From positions 558,001 through 622,000 of the forward strand of contig NZ_CP110680.1 of assembly GCF_028583725.1 (NCBI RefSeq): 64,000 nt of DNA, written 5' to 3'. Below, one piece after another: positions 20,283 to 26,431 of this stretch (positions are counted from its first letter, which is position 1; the number at the start of each line of letters is the position of its first letter). Made by a program: the position numbers and the translations under genes. Source of the stretch: Cellulomonas fimi (GTDB taxonomy: Bacteria; Actinomycetota; Actinomycetes; Actinomycetales; Cellulomonadaceae). The notes beneath the pieces were generated by a model that worked only from the letters and a program-made list of their open reading frames with translations, was not told the DNA's origin and did no database searches.

Positions 20283-20330
20283 CCGGCCCGGGCTCCTGCC
20301 CGCCGCTCGACCGGGAACGACGAGGCGGGA

Positions 20331-20359
20331 CCCGCGCGGTCGCACCGCCGCCGCGCGGG
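20331..20359. terminator. Hairpin between convergent kduD and membrane-protein genes
   Basis: CCCGCGCGG at 20331-20339 pairs perfectly with CCGCGCGGG at 20351-20359 around an 11-nt loop, directly against the stop codon of the minus-strand gene. It could end both transcripts. Confidence 0.7.
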
Positions 20360-20977
20360 CTACCGCCGGGCGACGCCCAGCGTGCGCAGGTGCAGCGCCG
20401 CGAGGTCGCGGACGACCGGCTCGTCGTCGTCGCGCCACGCCGCGGCGGGGTCCGGGTGCACGGTGAGCAGGTCGCGCGGCGCGGCGGACGTCAGCGCACG
20501 GAGCGCGAGCACACGGTCGCCGTGCGGCCCCGCGGCCGACAGCAGGCGCAGGTCGTGCGTCCCGTGCCACCACCGCACGCGCGGGGCGAGCCGGGCGACG
20601 AGGGCGACCAGGAGGGGGACGGCGACGACGGCGACGGCGAGCACGAGCGCGAGCCGCTCGACCGCCAGGACCTGCTCGTGGCTCGCCGTCGCGATCGCGG
20701 CTGCACCGTCGGACGCGCCGTCGAGCGGCGCGGACAAGGGGTCGCCGACGAGCGGGACGTCCGCGACACCGTCGCGCCCGGCGGCGAGCTGGTCGGCGAT
20801 CCCGTCGGCACCCGAGCCGATGCTGCGGACGGGGTCGGCGAGCCGCCACACCGCCTCGTGGACGTGGACGGCCAGCCACACCGAGGCGGCCACGACCACG
20901 AGGGCGACGACGTCGCCGACCACCTGCCGGCGCAGGACCGGGCCCGGGGTCGCGTAGAGGCGAGGCACGCGCCGCAT
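20360..20977 (-). CDS. Putative two-helix membrane protein
   Basis: A 205-aa protein of unknown family. After a basic N-terminus (MRRVPRLYATPGPVLRRQ) there is a first hydrophobic helix at about residues 20-42 (VVGDVVALVVVAASVWLAV), an extracytoplasmic loop of about 60 residues, and a second helix at about 105-130 (LALVLAVAVVAVPLLVALVA). The C-terminal 70 residues (WWHGTHDLRLLSAAG, RDLLTVHPDPAAAW) look cytoplasmic and soluble. The ATG at 20977 fits this topology; the longer open frame upstream enters the promoter region of the divergent phosphonate operon. Confidence 0.65.
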   Translation of the reverse strand: MRRVPRLYATPGPVLRRQVVGDVVALVVVAASVWLAVHVHEAVWRLADPVRSIGSGADGIADQLAAGRDGVADVPLVGDPLSAPLDGASDGAAAIATASHEQVLAVERLALVLAVAVVAVPLLVALVARLAPRVRWWHGTHDLRLLSAAGPHGDRVLALRALTSAAPRDLLTVHPDPAAAWRDDDEPVVRDLAALHLRTLGVARR

Positions 20978-21102
20978 GCTAGGACCGCCCGCTCCGTCCG
21001 GCCCGGCGAACGTGTGCGGCGAGCCCGCCGACCGGCGCGGGCGGGGCCTCGTCGCAGGCGCATCGTCACGTGCCCCGCCGTACCGGCCGCCGCGCATTAT
21101 CT

Positions 21103-21174
21103 GGACGGTCGTCCACGCGGACGTGGACGTGGCGTGACCCTTTCTTGCCACTTGTCCGGATTGTTCGCTAACGT
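21103..21174 (+). promoter_or_regulatory. Candidate promoter and palindromes upstream of the phosphonate operon
   Basis: TTGCCA at 21145-21150 and TAACGT at 21169-21174, 18 nt apart, are a plausible -35/-10 pair. Just upstream are two perfect palindromes: GGACG-GT-CGTCC (21103-21114) and GTCCACG-CGGA-CGTGGAC (21111-21128), overlapping by 4 nt. They are good candidates for a regulator site. No regulator gene lies in the cluster. The leader from 21175 to 21254 is otherwise featureless. Confidence 0.5.
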
Positions 21175-21254
21175 GCCGTGACGCCACGCGGTCCCGGTGC
21201 ATTCTCCTGGGCCCACGGGCGTCCTTTCTTTCGCACCGCAGGGGGAGCACGAGC

Positions 21255-21620
21255 GTGCACATCGACAGGAACTCGACCGAGAAGTACAAGCCGGAGTACG
21301 ACGTCCTCGTCCGGCGCTTCGCGGAGACCTTCGCGCAGACCAGCCCGGGCAAGGAGGCCATGGGCGCGGCCATCTCGGTCTTCGAGCCGGGCGAGACGAT
21401 CCGCGAGCACGTCAACAAGCCCGAGGTCGAGGAGGTCTTCCTCGTCCTCGACGGCGACGTGGACTTCTACCTCGACGGCCGGCGCGAGCGCATCACGACC
21501 GGTGACATGGGGCTCGCGCACATCGGCCAGGCGCACGCGTTCACCAACGCGGGCACCACCACCGCCCGGCTGCTGAGCATCTGGTGGCGCGCGGTGCGCG
21601 AGCCCGCACCCGTGGCCTGA
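21255..21620 (+). CDS. Single-domain cupin protein, first gene of the phosphonate cluster
   Basis: A 121-aa cupin (small beta-barrel). The core reads ISVFEPGETIREHVNKPEVEEV, FLVLDGDVDFYLDG, then GDMGLAHIGQAHAFTN. It has only part of the usual metal set (a histidine and glutamates in motif 1, a histidine in motif 2), so it may bind a metal weakly or act as a binding or isomerising protein. Cupins occur in several phosphonate pathways as oxygenases or isomerases, but this one is short. The start is GTG at 21255 after a GGGGGAGC ribosome site. It is followed 5 nt later by the MetRS-like gene. Confidence 0.85.
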   Translation: MHIDRNSTEKYKPEYDVLVRRFAETFAQTSPGKEAMGAAISVFEPGETIREHVNKPEVEEVFLVLDGDVDFYLDGRRERITTGDMGLAHIGQAHAFTNAGTTTARLLSIWWRAVREPAPVA

Positions 21621-21625
21621 CGGCG

Positions 21626-22987
21626 ATGGCGCGCACCGCCCCGACGGTCGTCTTCACCCCGCCGCCGACCCCGAACGGCGCGCTGCACGTCGGCCACGTC
21701 GGCGGCCCCTACCTGCGGGCCGACCTGTACGTGCGCCTCGTGCGGCTGCTCGACGACCGCGAGATCCGGCACGTCAGCCACGTCGACACGTACCAGTCGT
21801 ACGTCGCGAAGAAGGCTGTGGAGGTGGGTGCGGAGCCCGACGCGCTGTCCCGGGAGTACACGGGCCGGATCCGCGCGGACTTCGACGCCTACGCGCTGCG
21901 CCACGACGCGTTCGGCGACAACCGCGACCCGGACTACCTGCGCTTCCTGCGGGAGGGCGTGCGGGCGCTCACGGACGTCGTGACGGTCGTCGAGCGCGAG
22001 GTTCCGCGGTGCGAGGGCTGCGGGCGCACGCAGCTCGAGGCGTACGCACGCTCGGCGTGCACCGGCTGCCTGCACGACGCGTACCTCAACGTGTGCGAGA
22101 ACTGCTCGCTCCCGCAGCAGGTCGACGACGCGCTCGGGCTGCTGTGCACGCAGTGCCGCACGGCGGCGGGCGGCACGACGACGGCCCGCTTCCTGTCGTT
22201 CGACGCGGGCGCCGTCGCGGCCGTCGAGGACACGATGCGGCACCGGCACGGGGCGTCCCGCCGGGCGTCGGCGCTGTTCGACCGCCTCGGCCCGCACCTC
22301 GCGCTGTGGCAGTTCGAGTCGCCGTACGGCGTCGCGGTCGACGACTCCGGGCTGGTGCTCAACCCGTGGGTCGAGATCTTCTTCCACCACACGTGGTGCC
22401 TGCTCCAGGAATGCGGCGTCGACACCCGGCTGCCCTTTTCCGAGGGCGTCGCCGAGCTGAATCGTCGGGACCCCGACGTGATCTATTTCTTCGGCGTCGA
22501 CAACACCTACTACTACGCGTTCCTGTTCACCGCCCTGGCGCAGGCGCTCGCCATTCGGCCGATGGTGCCGTCGCGCGTGAAGATCAACCATTTCATGCAC
22601 CTGCGCGGCGCGAAGATCTCGTCGAGCCGGGGCAACGTCGTCTGGGCGGACGAGCTCGTCGGGTCCGCGCCGGTCGAGGTGCTGCGCACGCGCCTCGCCC
22701 GGTCGTGCCCCGAGTACGCGCCGCGCGAGCTGGCCGACGACGGTCCGCCGCTCAGCCCGGCTCGCCCGGTCGGCGTCCCGCCGGCCGGCGAGGGGCAGGG
22801 GCCGCGCGAGCTCGACGTCGTCCGCGCCCGGCTCGCGGACCTCGCCGCCATCGACACGTTCTCGGTCGAGCGCCTCGTCGACGTGATCGACAAGGGGCGC
22901 GAGCGCGCGCGTGCCGTCGGCGGCGACGACGCGGACGCGATCGACGGGTACCTCGCACACGTCTGCCGCGAGCTCCAGCTCGCGTAG
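21626..22987 (+). CDS. Methionyl-tRNA-synthetase-like class I enzyme lacking the anticodon domain
   Basis: A 453-aa protein with a class I aminoacyl-tRNA synthetase catalytic domain. The HIGH signature appears as HVGH at residues 21-24 and the KMSKS loop as KISSS starting at residue 330. Between them is a MetRS-type zinc insert with four CxxC knuckles (residues 129-177). Housekeeping MetRS is usually longer and has a helical anticodon-binding domain; here only about 100 mostly Arg/Asp-rich residues follow the KISSS loop. This suggests an enzyme that activates an amino acid and transfers it to a non-tRNA acceptor or a limited tRNA, a known way natural-product pathways make amide bonds. It could instead be a resistance duplicate of MetRS. 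Codons are somewhat more AT-rich than its neighbours around 22430-22600. Confidence 0.85.
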   Translation: MARTAPTVVFTPPPTPNGALHVGHVGGPYLRADLYVRLVRLLDDREIRHVSHVDTYQSYVAKKAVEVGAEPDALSREYTGRIRADFDAYALRHDAFGDNRDPDYLRFLREGVRALTDVVTVVEREVPRCEGCGRTQLEAYARSACTGCLHDAYLNVCENCSLPQQVDDALGLLCTQCRTAAGGTTTARFLSFDAGAVAAVEDTMRHRHGASRRASALFDRLGPHLALWQFESPYGVAVDDSGLVLNPWVEIFFHHTWCLLQECGVDTRLPFSEGVAELNRRDPDVIYFFGVDNTYYYAFLFTALAQALAIRPMVPSRVKINHFMHLRGAKISSSRGNVVWADELVGSAPVEVLRTRLARSCPEYAPRELADDGPPLSPARPVGVPPAGEGQGPRELDVVRARLADLAAIDTFSVERLVDVIDKGRERARAVGGDDADAIDGYLAHVCRELQLA

Positions 22988-23190
22988 CCCCCGCACCGGG
23001 CGCCGCCGGCACCCACGCACCGGGCACCGCTGCCCGCGCAACGAGCACCGACCACGCCACGACCGCGACCACGCACGTCGGCCGCGACCCAGCACCGCAC
23101 CGCACCCGGCGACCGCGGGCGCGCACCGCCCCGGCGGCGCCGTGCCCTGCCGCCGTCCGAGCACGCCACTCCTCAGGAGGTTCGTCCACC
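22988..23190 (+). other. 203-nt C-rich non-coding spacer inside the phosphonate cluster
   Basis: No convincing ORF. The strand is rich in CACC/CCGC words and includes CGCACCGGGC twice. It separates the cupin/MetRS-like pair from pepM, whose strong ribosome site AGGAGG is at 23175-23180. It may hold an internal promoter or a Rho site, but neither is clear. Confidence 0.4.
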
Positions 23191-24135
23191 ATGACCCGCA
23201 CCGACCACCCCGCCGTCCCCGTCCCCGCCCGCCGGACCACGCTGCGCGAGCTGTTCGACGCGCCCGGCCTGGTGCGGATCGTCGGCGCGCACAACCCGCT
23301 CGGCGCCCGGCTCGCGGAGCGCGCGGGCTTCGACGGGGTCTGGGCGAGCGGCCTGGAGGTCTCGGCGTCGCAGGGCGTGCCGGACGCCGACATCCTCACG
23401 ATGAGCGACCTGCTGAGCGTCTCCGCGTCGATGGCGTCGGCGGTGCGCATCCCGGTCGTCTCCGACTGCGACGCGGGCTACGGCAACGTCCCGCAGGTCA
23501 TGCACATGGTGCGCCGGTACGAGGCCGCCGGGATCTCGGCGGTGACGATCGAGGACAAGCTCTTCCCGAAGATGAACAGCTTCGTCGCGAGCAACCAGAG
23601 CCTGCTCCCGGTCGAGGCGTTCTGCGGCAAGATCGCCGCCGCCGCCGCGGCGCGGACCGGCGACCTGCTCGTGATCGCGCGCATCGAGGCGCTCATCGCG
23701 GGGCACGACCTGGACGAGGCGCTGTCCCGGGCGCACGCGTACGAGGCGGCGGGCGCGGACGCGGTGCTCATCCACGCGAAGGACCGCTCGCCCGACGTGG
23801 TGCTGGAGTTCCTCGAGCGCTGGTCGTCGCCGCTGCCCGTCGTGGTCGTGCCGACGACGTACCACACGGTCACGGCGGCGGAGCTCGAGGAGGCCGGCGC
23901 GAAGATGGTCGTGTACGCGAACCACGGGCTGCGCGCGCTCATCACGGCCGTGTCGCAGACGTTCTCGTCGATCCTGCGCGACGGTCGCACATCGCGGTTC
24001 GAGGACGACATCGCGACCGTCGAGGACGTCTTCGAGCTGCAGGGCCTGCGCGACATGCTCGACGAGGAGCGCCGGCACGACGCCGCGGGCGTCGAGCACG
24101 CGCTCGCCGCGGCGCCGCTGGCGAGCCGCTCGTGA
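23191..24135 (+). CDS. pepM: Phosphoenolpyruvate phosphomutase (PEP mutase)
   Basis: A 314-aa enzyme that makes the carbon-phosphorus bond by converting PEP to phosphonopyruvate, the first committed step of nearly all phosphonate biosynthesis. The isocitrate-lyase-like barrel has SDCDAGYGN (metal-binding aspartates) and the diagnostic EDK-x5-NS motif, here EDKLFPKMNS at residues 121-130; lyases of the same superfamily (PrpB, isocitrate lyase) have a cysteine loop instead. The ATG at 23191 has AGGAGG upstream. Its stop overlaps the decarboxylase start (GTGA). This assignment is secure and defines the locus as phosphonate biosynthesis. Confidence 0.97.
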   Translation: MTRTDHPAVPVPARRTTLRELFDAPGLVRIVGAHNPLGARLAERAGFDGVWASGLEVSASQGVPDADILTMSDLLSVSASMASAVRIPVVSDCDAGYGNVPQVMHMVRRYEAAGISAVTIEDKLFPKMNSFVASNQSLLPVEAFCGKIAAAAAARTGDLLVIARIEALIAGHDLDEALSRAHAYEAAGADAVLIHAKDRSPDVVLEFLERWSSPLPVVVVPTTYHTVTAAELEEAGAKMVVYANHGLRALITAVSQTFSSILRDGRTSRFEDDIATVEDVFELQGLRDMLDEERRHDAAGVEHALAAAPLASRS

Positions 24136-25271
24136 CGACGCTCGTCGACGTGCCCGCGGTGCTGGAGGCCGACGCGTTCCTCGACGTCCTCGCAGCGCGC
24201 GGGCTCGGGCCGGTCGTCGGGGTGCCGTGCTCGTTCCTGGCCCCCGCGATCCGGCGGATGGAGGACGGCGCGGGCGTCGAGTACCTGGCCGCGGCGAACG
24301 AGGGCGAGGCGGTCGCGATCGCCGTCGGCGCGCGGCTGGGCGGGCGTCGGCCCGTCGTCGTCATGCAGAACTCCGGGCTCGGCAACGCCGTCAACCCGCT
24401 GACGTCGCTCGCGAGCACGCTCGAGGTGCCCGTGCTGCTGCTCGTCACGTGGCGCGGTGAGCCGGGCTTCCCCGACGAGCCGCAGCACCGGCTCATGGGC
24501 GAGATCACGCCCGACCTGCTCGACGCGATGGGCGTGCGGCACGAGATCCTCCCGTCCGACCCGGTGGTGCTCGGCGAGCGCGTCGACGAGGCGCTGCGGC
24601 ACCTGGACGCGACCGGCCGGCCGTTCGCGTTCGTCGTGCGCAAGGGCACGTTCGAGAAGGCGGTGCCGCGACCGCCCGCGGACGACGACGACGCCCACCG
24701 ACCGCCGCTGCGCGCCGAGGTGCTGGGCGCGGTCGTCGACGCCGTCGGGCCCGAGACCGTGCTCGTCGCGACGACCGGCTACACCGCGCGCGAGCTCGCC
24801 GCCGGCTGGGACCGTCCGGAGAACCTGTACGTCGTCGGGTCGATGGGGTGCGCGTCGAGCGTCGCGCTGGGCCTCGCGACGGCCGTGCCCGACCGGCGGG
24901 TCGTCGTGCTCGACGGTGACGGGGCGGCGCTCATGCGGCTCGAGGCGCTCGCGACGATCGGCGCGGTGCGGCCGCCGAACCTCGTGCACCTGGTCCTCGA
25001 CAACGGGTCGTACGAGTCGACGGGCGGGCAGCGCACGTCGTCGTCGCACGTCGACCTCGTGGGCGTCGCGAGGGCCTGCGGGTACGGCGACGCCCGGAGC
25101 GCGACGACGCCGGCCGCGGTCGCGGAGGCGGTGCTCGGCGCGACCGGCACGACGTTCGTGCACGTGCCCGTGAGCCCCGGCACCGACCCGGACCTGCCGC
25201 GACCCGCGATCCAGCCGCCCGACGCGGCCCGCCGCCTCGCCGCCGCGCTCGCGTCGGAGGTGCGGCCGTGA
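24132..25271 (+). CDS. ppd: Phosphonopyruvate decarboxylase
   Basis: A 379-aa thiamine-diphosphate enzyme that decarboxylates phosphonopyruvate to phosphonoacetaldehyde, making the unfavourable PEP mutase step irreversible. The N-terminal pyrimidine-binding domain has VVGVPCSFLAPAI and AANEGEAVAIAVGA (the cofactor glutamate). The C-terminal domain has the ThDP motif LDGDGAALMR (GDG at residues 262-264) and LDNGSYESTGGQ, characteristic of Ppd over other ThDP enzymes. It starts at GTG 24132 within the pepM stop and ends overlapping the transaminase gene, so the three core enzymes are translationally coupled. Confidence 0.97.
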   Translation: MTTLVDVPAVLEADAFLDVLAARGLGPVVGVPCSFLAPAIRRMEDGAGVEYLAAANEGEAVAIAVGARLGGRRPVVVMQNSGLGNAVNPLTSLASTLEVPVLLLVTWRGEPGFPDEPQHRLMGEITPDLLDAMGVRHEILPSDPVVLGERVDEALRHLDATGRPFAFVVRKGTFEKAVPRPPADDDDAHRPPLRAEVLGAVVDAVGPETVLVATTGYTARELAAGWDRPENLYVVGSMGCASSVALGLATAVPDRRVVVLDGDGAALMRLEALATIGAVRPPNLVHLVLDNGSYESTGGQRTSSSHVDLVGVARACGYGDARSATTPAAVAEAVLGATGTTFVHVPVSPGTDPDLPRPAIQPPDAARRLAAALASEVRP

Positions 25272-26431
25272 CGCGCGTCGTGCTGCTCAACCCAGGCCCG
25301 GTGATGACGGCCGACGAGGTCCGCGAGGCGCTCGCCGGACCGGACCTGTGCCACCGGGAGTCCGACTTCGGCGACCTGCTGGCCCGCGTCCGGCACGAGC
25401 TGACCGACCTGTGCGGCGGCACCGGCACGCACGACACCGTCGTGCTCACGTCGTCCGGGACGGGCGCCGTCGAGGCGGCCGTCGCGAGCGCCGTGCCGGC
25501 CGACGGCGTCGTGCTCACGCTGGAGAACGGGCACTACGGCGAGCGCATGCGGCAGATCGCGCAGTCGCACGGCATCCCCGTCCGCGAGCTCGCGGTGCCG
25601 TGGGGACGCCCGCTCGACGCGCGCGACGTCGCGGCCCGGCTCGCCGCGGAGCCGCAGGTCACGCACGTGACGCTCGTGCACCACGAGACGAGCACGGCCA
25701 TGCTCAACGACCTGCCCGGCATCGCCCGGGTCGTGGCCGAGGCGGGCCGGTCGCTGGTCGTCGACGCCGTGAGCAGCGTCGGGTGCGAGGACGTCGACGT
25801 CGCGGCGCAGGGCGTCGACTGGCTCGCGGGGACGTCGAACAAGTGCCTCGAAGGCATGCCGGGCCTGTCGTTCGTCACCGCGCGCGCCGACCTGCTCGAC
25901 GCGCTCGCCGGGAGCCCCGGACGCGGGTACACCGTCGACCTGGGCCGGCACCACCGGGCCCAGGCGCGCGCGGGCGTCCCGGCCTTCACGCCCGCCGTCC
26001 CGACGTTCTACGCGCTCGAGGTCGCGCTGCGGCGCCTGCGCGCGGAGACGGTGTCCGGTCGACGTGCCCGCTACGGGCGGCTCGCGGAGCTGCTGCGCGC
26101 CGGGCTCGTCGAGCGCGGGTTCACGGTGCACCTCGACCCCGCCGAGCGTGCGTCGTCGCTCACGTCGCTCGACCTGCCGCCCGGGCTCGGGTACGCCGAG
26201 CTGCACGCGGGCCTGCGGGCGCGCGGCTACGTCGTCTACGCGTCGCAGGAGCACCTGCGCGACCAGGCGTTCCGTGTCGCGACGATGGGCACGCTGACCG
26301 AGGACGAGGTCCGCGGGTTCGTCTCCGCGCTCGACGCGGTGGTCGCCGCGGCACCCCGGACGGGTACCCGGCACGAGCGGGAACGGCGGCACGCGGGCCC
26401 GTCGCACGCCACCGCACCGGTGGCGACGTGA
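25268..26431 (+). CDS. phnW: 2-aminoethylphosphonate aminotransferase (PhnW-like)
   Basis: A 387-aa PLP enzyme that interconverts phosphonoacetaldehyde and 2-aminoethylphosphonate. It shows the family start VVLLNPGPVMTADEVREAL, the region LTSSGTGAVEAAV, the cofactor aspartate in VVDAVSSVG and the PLP lysine in AGTSNKCLEGMPGLSFV (K192). The last 30 residues are a low-complexity basic extension. In a gene set with pepM and ppd the biosynthetic direction is expected, giving 2-AEP as an intermediate or head group. It is coupled by GTGA overlaps on both sides. Confidence 0.95.
   Translation: MTRVVLLNPGPVMTADEVREALAGPDLCHRESDFGDLLARVRHELTDLCGGTGTHDTVVLTSSGTGAVEAAVASAVPADGVVLTLENGHYGERMRQIAQSHGIPVRELAVPWGRPLDARDVAARLAAEPQVTHVTLVHHETSTAMLNDLPGIARVVAEAGRSLVVDAVSSVGCEDVDVAAQGVDWLAGTSNKCLEGMPGLSFVTARADLLDALAGSPGRGYTVDLGRHHRAQARAGVPAFTPAVPTFYALEVALRRLRAETVSGRRARYGRLAELLRAGLVERGFTVHLDPAERASSLTSLDLPPGLGYAELHAGLRARGYVVYASQEHLRDQAFRVATMGTLTEDEVRGFVSALDAVVAAAPRTGTRHERERRHAGPSHATAPVAT

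Noticed and set aside
21626..22987. Housekeeping methionyl-tRNA synthetase
   Set aside because: It lacks the anticodon-binding domain and is embedded in a biosynthetic operon. Not fully excluded without the rest of the genome.
23191..24135. Methylisocitrate or isocitrate lyase
   Set aside because: The same barrel family, but the protein has the EDK-x5-NS motif of PEP mutase and is followed by phosphonopyruvate decarboxylase and AEP transaminase genes.
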